A program made the position numbers and the translations under genes. Shown piece by piece: positions 1-6,442 of a stretch of 7,655 nucleotides of DNA. This DNA comes from Acidobacteriaceae bacterium. Lineage in GTDB: Bacteria; Acidobacteriota; Terriglobia; Terriglobales; Acidobacteriaceae. Position 1 is the stretch's first letter, and every line of letters begins with the position of its first letter. The stretch spans positions 1 to 7,655 of the forward strand of contig JASHYS010000127.1 of assembly GCA_030042915.1 (NCBI GenBank), written 5' to 3'. The notes beneath the pieces were generated by a model that saw only the letters and a program-made list of their open reading frames with translations, had not been told where the DNA came from and made no database searches.

Positions 1-1703
1 TACAAGAAAACGAAACGAAGAATTGAGCCCTCCTGGCCGTAGCTTTGCGTGGCCGTGCTGGCGACAACAATGCTGGGCGCCGCGATCATTTTGCCCATCA
101 CGCCTCCGGCGGCGTTGGCTGAAGCCATCAGCGTGGAAGAGACACCGATCTGGCGGGCCGTCATGACCTGGAGGCTGCCGAAGAGCACGTTCGATGCTGT
201 GTCGGACCCGGTGCTGGCCGTCCCCAGCCAGCCCAGCAGCGTTCCAAAAAATGGATAGAGCGCGCCGGTGCGCGAAAACGCCAGACCGAGAGTCGCGTCG
301 AGGCCGCAATAGCGCGTGATGTAGCCCAGCGCCATCATGGCGGCGATGGTGACGAAGGTATAGCGGATATTGAAAACGGTGCGCGCGAAAGCGGCAGCAA
401 GTGCGCGCGGACCCAGCCCCATGAGAAGGCCGGCCAGCAGCGCGGCAAACAGAATCCCTGTGCCGGTGGCGGCGAGCCAATTCAGATTGAACAGGGCAGG
501 CTCGATGGTGGGCGCGGGCACGACCGGCGGAACCCGTTCGACGACGCTGTGCAGTCCGGCGACGGGGATTTTGACGGTGGTTCTTGCATCCATCCAGGTG
601 GAAACGCGCGGCAGGCCCCACAAAAAGACGACCACGCTGAGCACCAGCCACGGAAGCCATGCCTTGAAGATGGCCGCAGCCGTGTGGCCGTGGTGAGGGC
701 GCGCCTGGCCTGAGATGTCCTCGAGGTTGACGTTGAGTGTGCGCCTGGGCTGCCAGAAGCGAAGAAAAACCACGAGAACAAAAATGGTGGCCGCGGCAGA
801 GACGATAGCCACGAGCGAGACGCCACTGTAGGTGGCCATCAGGAACTGCGTGACCGCAAAGGTGCCGCCGGCCAGCAGAATCGCGGGCCAGATTTCGAGC
901 ATGGCGCGGAAACCGCCAAAGGCCCAGATGAGCCAGAAGGGAACCAGCAGATCGAAGGGAACAAGAATGAGGGCGGTGTTGCGTGTGAGCGCGTGAAGAT
1001 CGAGGCCGGTGATGCCATGAAGGGCAACGATGGGAGTGCCCATGGCTCCCAGCGCGACGGGAGCGGTGTTGGCAAGCAGTGAAAGGCCCGCAGCCTGCAG
1101 CGGACGGAAGCCGAGACTGATCAGGATGGCCGAGCAAACGGCTACGGGAGTGCCAAAGCCCGAGGTGCCTTCGAAAAACGAGCCGAGAGCGAAAGCAATG
1201 AGGAGCAGTTGCAGGCGGCTGTCGGCGGTGATGCCGGTCAGGCTCTGCTGCAGAGTGACGAAACGACCGGTTTTGACCGTGAGGTCGTAGAGAAAGATGA
1301 CCGGAAAAATGATCCAGCAGATGGGAAACAGGCCGTAGCCGGCGCCGTAGGCAGCAGCGGTGAATGCCAGGCGCGCAGGCATGTGAAAAACAACGATGGC
1401 GGCCAGCAGGGCAGTGAGGAGCCCGGCGATGGCGGCGATGTGAGCTTTGAGGCGCAGAACCGCCATGGCGCCGAGCAGCACGACGATGGGCAGCGCAGCC
1501 ACGAGCGTTGAAAGCTGCCAATGACCGAGCGGGTTGTAGCCCTGGGCCCAGCGGGCGTGCGCGGGATTGGTTCGGAATAGAAAGATGACGCCGGCGACGA
1601 GCGCGAGGAAGGCGAGCGCTTCGACGGCGAGTGAAAAAGGGTGTGACGGTTTGCCGGCGGCAGATGTGGTTTTCGATGGCTGCGAGCTCGGTGGCATGCG
1701 CAT
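1..1703 (-). CDS. lldP: L-lactate permease (LctP/LldP family), C-terminus cut by window edge
   Basis: This is an inner-membrane transporter of the lactate permease family, which imports L-lactate (and often D-lactate or glycolate) with protons. My translation gives 567 residues without a stop before the edge. Family hallmarks are visible: GSFFEGTSGFGTPVAV at about residues 174-189, a NTAPVALGAMGTP stretch soon after, TASTGSDTASN around 496-506, and ANAAGGVMGKMIAAPS near the C-terminus. Hydrophobic segments fill most of the length. By comparison with the E. coli protein as I remember it, only about 20-30 residues are missing. Two in-frame ATGs, at 1703 and 1697, compete as starts. A GAGG overlapping the upstream stop codon lies 9 nt before the 1697 ATG but only 3 nt before the 1703 ATG, so 1697 may be the true start. 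The first 50 or so residues, including a hydrophobic stretch at about 25-43, extend beyond the E. coli N-terminus. It lies 5 nt downstream of the receptor phosphatase gene, surely in the same transcript. Family assignment is very secure; substrate preference is inferred. Confidence 0.95.
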   Translation of the reverse strand, partial: MRMPPSSQPSKTTSAAGKPSHPFSLAVEALAFLALVAGVIFLFRTNPAHARWAQGYNPLGHWQLSTLVAALPIVVLLGAMAVLRLKAHIAAIAGLLTALLAAIVVFHMPARLAFTAAAYGAGYGLFPICWIIFPVIFLYDLTVKTGRFVTLQQSLTGITADSRLQLLLIAFALGSFFEGTSGFGTPVAVCSAILISLGFRPLQAAGLSLLANTAPVALGAMGTPIVALHGITGLDLHALTRNTALILVPFDLLVPFWLIWAFGGFRAMLEIWPAILLAGGTFAVTQFLMATYSGVSLVAIVSAAATIFVLVVFLRFWQPRRTLNVNLEDISGQARPHHGHTAAAIFKAWLPWLVLSVVVFLWGLPRVSTWMDARTTVKIPVAGLHSVVERVPPVVPAPTIEPALFNLNWLAATGTGILFAALLAGLLMGLGPRALAAAFARTVFNIRYTFVTIAAMMALGYITRYCGLDATLGLAFSRTGALYPFFGTLLGWLGTASTGSDTASNVLFGSLQVMTARQIGVSSTLMASANAAGGVMGKMIAAPSIVVASTATQSYGQEGSILRFVFL

Positions 1704-1708
1704 CGCCC

Positions 1709-3856
1709 TCACGCCGCCAGCGCCTGGCGGCGAATCGTCAGCACCGTAATGTCGTCCTGCTGGCCGAAGGCTTTGGCGGCATCGGCCAGATAGAACGCAG
1801 TCTGGTTGCTCAGGTAGCGCACCCGATCGAAGCCGAATAGTTCGCCGGAGGGTTGGCGGGCTTCGACCACTCCATCGGACATGAGCAGAATGCGATCGCC
1901 GGGATGGAGGTAGAAGCGGGCTTCCTCGTAAGTCGCGTCCAGCAGAATGCCCAGCGGCAGGCTCGGCTGCAGCGCGATCTCCTGGCTGTTGAGATACGGA
2001 AAGAGATGGCCGGCGTTGGCGATCACCAATTCGCCGTTGGCGCCGAACCAAAGCGCCTGGCAGGTGGTGAAACCATCGGTGCCCAGCAGAACGCGGTTCA
2101 GCGCTTCAAGGATTTTGGCCGGCCTGCGCTCATGCGAACGGCGCAAGGCGCCCATGATGAGCGAGACATTCATCGCGGCCTTGAGGCCGTGGCCGGCCAC
2201 GTCGCCGATCACCACCAGCATGCCCTCGTGGCCCGACGTCTGCACGTGGAAGAAATCGCCGCCAACTTCCGTGGCAGGGTTGTAAATGGATTCAACCTCG
2301 AACCCGGGCGTAGCCAGTTTCTCCTGCGGGATGAGAAGCTCCTGAACGTTGCGCGCGGCAGCCAGCTCGCTGCTGGCCCGCTGCTGTTCGCGCTGGATGC
2401 GCAGGAAACGGAAAAAGATGATGATGATGATGACCAGGATGCTGGTGAAATTGGCGACGGATTCAAAGTGGATGGGGATGGGACCGGCCATCACCGTAAG
2501 CGGAGACTGGAAGGCGATTCCCTGGTCGCTTACGGCTGTGGTGACGATCGGTTCGACCATGCCCACGATGGTGAGAACAAGAGGGACCAGAAACAGTCCC
2601 GCCTCGAAGTTGCGGCGCACCGTAGCCGCGATCAGTGTGCCGAAGACGAAGATGGACCATCCCATCAGCCAAAGCAGGGTGCAGAGAGCAAAACTCGCCA
2701 GCAGTATCTCCACCGCCGCCCCCCCATGGCTGAGGAGGTAAAGAGTAGGGCCGACCCCGGCAAGAACGGGAGCCGTGTAGCGGAGCCAGCGAATGTACCA
2801 GCGGCGCGGCAACGAGAGAAATGCCACCAGAAACTCAAAAAAGAGGTAGGCCGAGATCAGACCGAGCTCCGCGGCAAGGGCGCCGTATAAGAGGATATCG
2901 AGGTGTGCTGAGCTGCCCTCCAGCTCGATAAAGCCAAGCGGCGCCTGGACCAGCTCATGCACCGCCAGCCAGAGGTATTCGATGTGGCCCTTTTGCGCAA
3001 AATAGAGGGCGAAAAGAAAAATGGCGAGAATGGCGAGCAAAACCGAATAAATGAGGCGGGGCAGGCGCTCAAACAGGCTGCGATCGGACCACAGATTGAG
3101 CTCTTTCTCGAGATCCGCGGGATAGCCCAGGTAAAGCGCGCGGTTCGAGAAAAAGTTGGTATATGCACCATAGCCGAAGGCGATATAGCGGGTGCGAAGC
3201 ACCAGCACCAGCGAAGATTGCGTGGGCGGCAGGTTCAGGTTATACATGCGCGAGATCATCTGGAAGTGATCGGGCACGTCGGGGTGCGGGCCCTGGGGTG
3301 CGACCAGCACGCCGTTTGCGAAGACTTCGGGGTTGTAGCCGGTAGTACTGAGGCCAAGCGACGTGGAAGTGGAAATCGGCAACAGAATGAGCAGAGAAAG
3401 AGGGCCATGGTTGGGCGGCAACTGCAGATGAAGCCGGAACCAGGCATAACGAGGCGCAGTGTTTTCAGTATGGGACCGGTTTTCGGGTCCGGAGGCTTCG
3501 GGCTTGGAACCTTCAGGCCCGGAACTGGATGGCTTGGCCGCAGCTGCGCCGGTTTCGTCCTCGTCTGGCACTTCGCTGATGATGGCTTGCGCGTCGCGAA
3601 GCGGCCATGAGCTGTCGTCGAAGCTGGGTAAGGCGACGTCAGGATTGGAGCTAATGCCGACGTGCCAGTCTTTATCGAGAAGCAATGGCGAGCCGAGGTT
3701 GGATGCATCAAATAGTACGGGCTGTGCGGCCGGTGGTGCGGAACGCGTGGCCGGGCGGGCATGACTTGTCGGTTTGGGCGCTGCGGCTACCTGGGCGAAA
3801 AGCGGTGCCCAGCCGCAGAAAGCGAGCCAGACTGCTGCTGTGATCCTGAGCCGCAA
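1709..3856 (-). CDS. Seven-TM receptor-like SpoIIE/PP2C serine/threonine phosphatase
   Basis: This 715-residue membrane protein combines an extracytoplasmic sensor, a seven-helix membrane unit and a cytoplasmic phosphatase. Residues 1-25 look like a signal peptide. Residues about 45-255 form the outer region, with a PSFDDSSW motif (77-84) typical of jelly-roll sensor or carbohydrate-binding-like domains, interrupted by a Pro/Glu/Ser-rich insert (about 97-134). Seven hydrophobic segments follow at about 263-287, 291-312, 317-348, 360-378, 381-412, 417-441 and 466-484. A charged linker (485-505) leads into the SpoIIE domain (PF07228 type). Its likely metal-binding aspartates are all present: D534 in VGGDFF, D552 in GDVAGHG, D661 in MSDGVVEA, and D701/D702 in DDIT, so it should be catalytically active. 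Members commonly dephosphorylate anti-anti-sigma or STAS proteins; no such partner is visible here. The start is TTG: it follows GGGAGGA by 3 nt, an in-frame stop lies at 3887-3889, and no ATG or GTG lies between. The ligand is unknown. Confidence 0.93.
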   Translation of the reverse strand: MRLRITAAVWLAFCGWAPLFAQVAAAPKPTSHARPATRSAPPAAQPVLFDASNLGSPLLLDKDWHVGISSNPDVALPSFDDSSWPLRDAQAIISEVPDEDETGAAAAKPSSSGPEGSKPEASGPENRSHTENTAPRYAWFRLHLQLPPNHGPLSLLILLPISTSTSLGLSTTGYNPEVFANGVLVAPQGPHPDVPDHFQMISRMYNLNLPPTQSSLVLVLRTRYIAFGYGAYTNFFSNRALYLGYPADLEKELNLWSDRSLFERLPRLIYSVLLAILAIFLFALYFAQKGHIEYLWLAVHELVQAPLGFIELEGSSAHLDILLYGALAAELGLISAYLFFEFLVAFLSLPRRWYIRWLRYTAPVLAGVGPTLYLLSHGGAAVEILLASFALCTLLWLMGWSIFVFGTLIAATVRRNFEAGLFLVPLVLTIVGMVEPIVTTAVSDQGIAFQSPLTVMAGPIPIHFESVANFTSILVIIIIIFFRFLRIQREQQRASSELAAARNVQELLIPQEKLATPGFEVESIYNPATEVGGDFFHVQTSGHEGMLVVIGDVAGHGLKAAMNVSLIMGALRRSHERRPAKILEALNRVLLGTDGFTTCQALWFGANGELVIANAGHLFPYLNSQEIALQPSLPLGILLDATYEEARFYLHPGDRILLMSDGVVEARQPSGELFGFDRVRYLSNQTAFYLADAAKAFGQQDDITVLTIRRQALAA

Positions 3857-3866
3857 GATTCCTCCC
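3857..3866 (-). promoter_or_regulatory. Ribosome binding site that fixes the TTG start of the receptor phosphatase
   Basis: Reading the minus strand, GGGAGGA followed by ATC directly precedes the TTG codon at 3856. It is a near-perfect anti-16S match with a slightly short spacer. It supports TTG as the genuine start, since no ATG or GTG exists between the in-frame stop at 3887-3889 and this codon. Confidence 0.7.
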
Positions 3867-3883
3867 TGTCCCCCGTGCCCTTC

Positions 3884-3912
3884 ACTTTAATTGCTCGGGG
3901 TTGCAAGCTCAA
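3884..3912 (-). promoter_or_regulatory. Candidate sigma70-type promoter of the phosphatase-permease operon
   Basis: On the minus strand, TTGAGC (plus-strand 3907-3912) is followed by a 17-nt spacer and TAAAGT (plus-strand 3884-3889). Each hexamer matches the consensus at 4 of 6 positions. Transcription would begin near 3876, giving a leader of about 20 nt that carries the Shine-Dalgarno. Prediction by eye only; sigma factor use in this organism is unknown. Confidence 0.4.
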
Positions 3913-4081
3913 TGGGCTCTGTCATCGGCGGGCGAACAGCAGATCAGGAAAAGGGCGCGAAATGACGCTCTATTAACCAATTTGAACGATTTGACGCTTT
4001 CCTTTGTTAGCGAAAAGGCAGATACTTGCGTCTAAGAGGTCGGGTGAAGCGGAGGCAGTGTGGCTGTGCGCCGACTGCGCC

Positions 4082-4087
4082 GGAGGT
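4082..4087 (+). promoter_or_regulatory. Ribosome binding site that fixes the ATG start of the M48 protease
   Basis: GGAGGT lies 6 nt before the ATG at 4094, an ideal Shine-Dalgarno arrangement. The reading frame stays open upstream to a TTG at 4004, but that longer version would put 30 polar residues ahead of the signal peptide. The 4094 start is therefore preferred. I found no convincing promoter for this gene: TTGAAC (3982-3987) and TTGACG (3991-3996) are -35-like, but neither has a good -10 at the right distance. Confidence 0.8.
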
Positions 4088-4093
4088 GGGTTC

Positions 4094-5560
4094 ATGAGCA
4101 GAATGGATCGCATGGGTTTGAGAGCTGCGATTCTGGCCGGGTTGGCGTTGGCGCTGACTGCCGGAATCAGCGCTCAGTCGACCGGATCGACAACTGGCAA
4201 TTCCCCAGCCAGCACGCCCACGGCGCAGGCTCCGTCGGCCAGCCCGCAAGCCGGCCAGCCAAATTCGGGAGGCGGCCAGCAGGCTCCCGCGGCGGAACCG
4301 GCTCCCGGGACGACGCCGGTAGGTGGAGACAGCCCCGCACCGGCCAAGCAACCCGATAGCGGAACGGCCTCTTCGACCAGCAACACGCAGGCCGACAGCG
4401 CGCAAGCCAATCCTTGCCCCACCAATAGCTCCGACAACAAGAAAGATAAGAAAAAGGATAAGGACAAGCCGGGGAACGATCAGCAGAGTGTGGATGATGC
4501 CGAGCCCGGGACCACGCCCGTGGGCAGCGATTGCACGGCTATGGCCAAAGTCGATCCCGATAAAGTGGTCGATCCCGGCAGCGACATGATCAAGGTAAAG
4601 CCGGGCAGCATTGAAGACGTAGGCGCAGTCGGCAACCGCTGCATCGGCTGCCGCGGCATGGGCAACTGGTACTCGACCGAAGGCGAGATCAAGATGGGCA
4701 AGCAGTACGCCGACGAGATCGAGAAGAGCACGAAGTTCATTACCGACCCCGTGATCGACGAATACGTGAATCGCGTCGGGCAGAACATCGTGAAGAACTC
4801 CGACTGCAAAGTGCCGTTCACCATCAAAGTCATTGACTCAGACGAAATCAACGCCATGGCGCTGCCGGGCGGATTTTTCTATGTGAACTCCGGGCTGATT
4901 CTGGCGGCCGACGAAGAAGCGGAGCTGGCCGGCGTGATGGCGCACGAGACGGCGCATGTGTGCGCCCACCACGCGGCGCGCGAGATGACGCGGCTGAACT
5001 ACACGCAGATCGGCATGATCCCGCTGATGATCATGCTGCCCTACGACTGGACCGGCTACGGCATCTACGAGGCGGCCCAACTGGCTATTCCCATTACCTT
5101 CCTGCAGTTCTCGCGCGACTTTGAGGCGCAGGCCGACTACCTGGGCGTGCAGTATATGTACCGCGCCGGCTACGATCCGCAGGCCTTCATCAGCTTCTTT
5201 GAGAAGATCCAGGCCCTGGAGAAGCGCAAGCCGGGATTGGTCGCCAAGGCATTCAGCGACCACCCCCAGACGCCCGACCGCATCCTGCACACGCAGGAAG
5301 AGATCGCTCGCATCCTGCCGGCCAAGGACGAGTACACCGTAACCACGTCGGAATTCGACGACGTGAAGGCGCGGCTTGCGCGCATTGAGAACAAGCGCCG
5401 CCTCACCGACACCAAGGGCGTAACCCGGCCCTCACTGCGCAGGGCCAGCACTGACCCCAACAACGACGGCAACGCAACCGACTCCAGCGCCCAAAACGGC
5501 AACTCCGGCGACTCGAGCGACGGTCCGCCAACTCTGCACCGCCGCGACGACCAGAACTAA
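4094..5560 (+). CDS. Exported M48-family zinc metalloprotease with disordered linker and tail
   Basis: From the ATG at 4094 this encodes 488 residues. Residues 1-27 are a signal peptide ending near ISAQ with no lipobox cysteine, so the protein is probably released into the periplasm. Residues 28-165 are low-complexity Pro/Ala/Gly/Ser with a lysine/aspartate-rich patch (115-125). The peptidase domain spans about 195-410. Zinc ligands H284 and H288 and catalytic E285 sit in HETAH, and the third ligand is probably E344 in the EAQAD motif. A hydrophobic loop (about 306-337) separates them, as is usual in M48 proteins. M48 enzymes related to BepA and LoiP act in envelope protein quality control. 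Here there is no TPR domain like that of BepA, so the exact role is unknown. Oddities: PGTTPVG occurs twice in the linker (71-77 and 138-144), a CxxC pair lies at 183/186, and the disordered C-terminal tail carries two short Pro-Ser/Thr-Leu-basic motifs. The gene is transcribed away from the phosphatase operon and closed by the hairpin at 5584-5613. Confidence 0.92.
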   Translation: MSRMDRMGLRAAILAGLALALTAGISAQSTGSTTGNSPASTPTAQAPSASPQAGQPNSGGGQQAPAAEPAPGTTPVGGDSPAPAKQPDSGTASSTSNTQADSAQANPCPTNSSDNKKDKKKDKDKPGNDQQSVDDAEPGTTPVGSDCTAMAKVDPDKVVDPGSDMIKVKPGSIEDVGAVGNRCIGCRGMGNWYSTEGEIKMGKQYADEIEKSTKFITDPVIDEYVNRVGQNIVKNSDCKVPFTIKVIDSDEINAMALPGGFFYVNSGLILAADEEAELAGVMAHETAHVCAHHAAREMTRLNYTQIGMIPLMIMLPYDWTGYGIYEAAQLAIPITFLQFSRDFEAQADYLGVQYMYRAGYDPQAFISFFEKIQALEKRKPGLVAKAFSDHPQTPDRILHTQEEIARILPAKDEYTVTTSEFDDVKARLARIENKRRLTDTKGVTRPSLRRASTDPNNDGNATDSSAQNGNSGDSSDGPPTLHRRDDQN

Positions 5561-5583
5561 ACGTTCGCGCCATCCGCTCTTCC

Positions 5584-5613
5584 AGGGGCCTCTCCGGCAA
5601 CGGAGAGGCCCTT
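5584..5613 (+). terminator. Strong hairpin terminator downstream of the M48 gene
   Basis: GGGCCTCTCCG (5586-5596) pairs perfectly with CGGAGAGGCCC (5601-5611) around a GCAA loop of GNRA type. A G-T and an A-T pair extend the stem to 13 bp. It starts 23 nt after the M48 stop codon. The following sequence (TTCGCATTTG) is only moderately T-rich, so it may act partly as an RNA 3'-end stabiliser. Confidence 0.75.
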
Positions 5614-5674
5614 CGCATTTGTGGGCTCTCCCGCTCCCAATCTTTCCGAGATGAAGATGCCTCGCATTTTCCTA

Positions 5675-5702
5675 TGGACCTTTGCGCGCCGGTTCGTACA
5701 CT
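5675..5702 (+). promoter_or_regulatory. Weak candidate promoter of the VOC gene
   Basis: TGGACC (5675-5680) and TACACT (5697-5702) each match the sigma70 boxes at 4 of 6 positions with a 16-nt spacer. Transcription would start about 30 nt before the gene's ATG. The match is weak, but the strong hairpin upstream implies that a new promoter is needed somewhere in 5614-5738. Confidence 0.25.
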
Positions 5703-5738
5703 GGCAATACGGCGGCCCATTGCCTGAGGGAGGAACCT

Positions 5739-6131
5739 ATGATCGACGGAATTGGCGGCGCATTTCTGTTTTCCAACGACACCAGGAGATTGGCAACCTG
5801 GTATCGCGATTGCCTGGGAATCGTTCCCGAGGGCGAAGATGCGTCGTGCAATTCGATTTTCAAATCGTTTGAATACCGCGACGTTGAAAACCCTGAGATC
5901 AAGCGAACCATCGCCTGGGCGATTATGCCCACCGATCAGGACATCAAAGACAAGCCGCGCACGGGCAAGATCAACTACACCGTGAAGAACATGCAAGAAA
6001 TCCTAACCCATCTCAAGGGCAAAGGAGTCGCCATCGAGAAGACTGCGGAATATCCTTCCATGGGAAGATTTGCGTGGCTCAAAGATCCAGATGGAAATCA
6101 AATCGAGCTTTGGGAACCGTCGAAAGACTGA
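5739..6131 (+). CDS. VOC/glyoxalase-fold small protein
   Basis: This 130-residue protein has the vicinal-oxygen-chelate fold pattern of paired beta-alpha-beta-beta-beta modules. The first module opens with GIGGAFLFSND (4-14) and the helix LATWYRDCLGI (18-28). The second ends with GRFAWLKDPDGNQIELWEP (109-127), where E123 matches the usual metal-binding glutamate. The position that normally holds the first His or Gln ligand appears to be Gly/Ala/Phe in this subfamily, so a classical glyoxalase I metal site is not evident. Enzyme activity (lyase, isomerase, dioxygenase or resistance-type binding) cannot be assigned. The start at 5739 is chosen because AGGGAGGA ends 4 nt before it; an upstream in-frame ATG at 5682 has no such site. 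It stands alone between the M48 hairpin and the HTH gene region, so it is probably monocistronic. Confidence 0.86.
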   Translation: MIDGIGGAFLFSNDTRRLATWYRDCLGIVPEGEDASCNSIFKSFEYRDVENPEIKRTIAWAIMPTDQDIKDKPRTGKINYTVKNMQEILTHLKGKGVAIEKTAEYPSMGRFAWLKDPDGNQIELWEPSKD

Positions 6132-6321
6132 CCGATCGCACCGGGTCACGCTGCAAGGCGAACCCCGTCCTGTCTCCAGTGCATTCACGATTCCGGCTGC
6201 CTTCGATCGCCAGCACCATCTGCTCTACCAGCCCCATGGATTGGGCCAGGCGGGGTGCAGAGTCGCAATTAGCTGCGTTTTTGGTGGGGAAATTCGGATG
6301 CCGATAGCCCCTTAAATCCTT

Positions 6322-6350
6322 CTGAATTTCCCATAACTTCCTGAAATTCC
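6322..6350 (+). repeat. Direct repeat CTGAAWTTCC, candidate operator over the -35 box
   Basis: CTGAATTTCC (6322-6331) and CTGAAATTCC (6341-6350) differ at one base and are 19 bp apart, close to two helical turns. The second copy covers the proposed -35 hexamer. Their cores, GAATTTC and GAAATTC, are also reverse complements of each other, so a dimeric regulator could read the pair either way. A third GAAATTC lies at 6289-6295. Confidence 0.4.
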
Positions 6351-6369
6351 TTGCATTACCGGCTAAAAT
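6341..6369 (+). promoter_or_regulatory. Candidate sigma70-type promoter of the HTH gene
   Basis: CTGAAA (6341-6346, 4 of 6 matches) and TAAAAT (6364-6369, 5 of 6 matches) are separated by 17 nt. Transcription would start near 6376, leaving a leader of about 67 nt that contains the CCAGCTGG inverted repeat. The local AT content is higher than in the surroundings. Confidence 0.45.
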
Positions 6370-6391
6370 CTCGTTCAATACAGTGGTAAAG

Positions 6392-6419
6392 ACCAGCTGG
6401 GCCGAATCTGCCAGCTGGT
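6392..6419 (+). repeat. 9-bp perfect inverted repeat in the HTH gene leader
   Basis: ACCAGCTGG (6392-6400) and CCAGCTGGT (6411-6419) are exact reverse complements separated by 10 nt. Each arm also contains the self-complementary octamer CCAGCTGG, so the same octamer occurs twice, 18 bp apart. It could be a DNA operator for a dimeric regulator or an RNA hairpin in the leader. It ends 13 nt before the GGAG ribosome binding site and is not followed by a T-run, so it is not a standard terminator. Confidence 0.55.
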
Positions 6420-6442
6420 TGAGCATTCGTGCGGAGTCAATC

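Larger units (their letters stand above)
6132..6442 (+). other. Gene-free region ahead of the HTH gene
   Basis: These 311 bases hold no gene that I can support. The left half (6132-6300) shows nothing beyond a weak four-base-pair hairpin followed by TTTTT near 6265-6283. The right half is noticeably more AT-rich and carries the candidate promoter, the CTGAAWTTCC direct repeats and the CCAGCTGG symmetric element listed separately. It is best read as the regulatory region of the HTH gene. Confidence 0.5.

Noticed and set aside
1853..2890. 345-codon open frame on the plus strand, antisense to the receptor phosphatase
   Set aside because: The minus-strand frame has a complete signal peptide, seven-helix and SpoIIE architecture with catalytic residues. 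The plus-strand product is charged, repetitive and unlike any family, as expected for a shadow frame in GC-rich DNA.
4004..4093. 30-residue N-terminal extension of the M48 protease from a TTG
   Set aside because: It would bury the signal peptide behind polar residues, and the ATG at 4094 has an ideal GGAGGT 6 nt upstream.
6265..6283. Hairpin CGCA-ATTAGC-TGCG followed by TTTTT as a terminator for the VOC gene
   Set aside because: The stem is only 4 bp and lies more than 130 nt after the stop codon; too weak to call.
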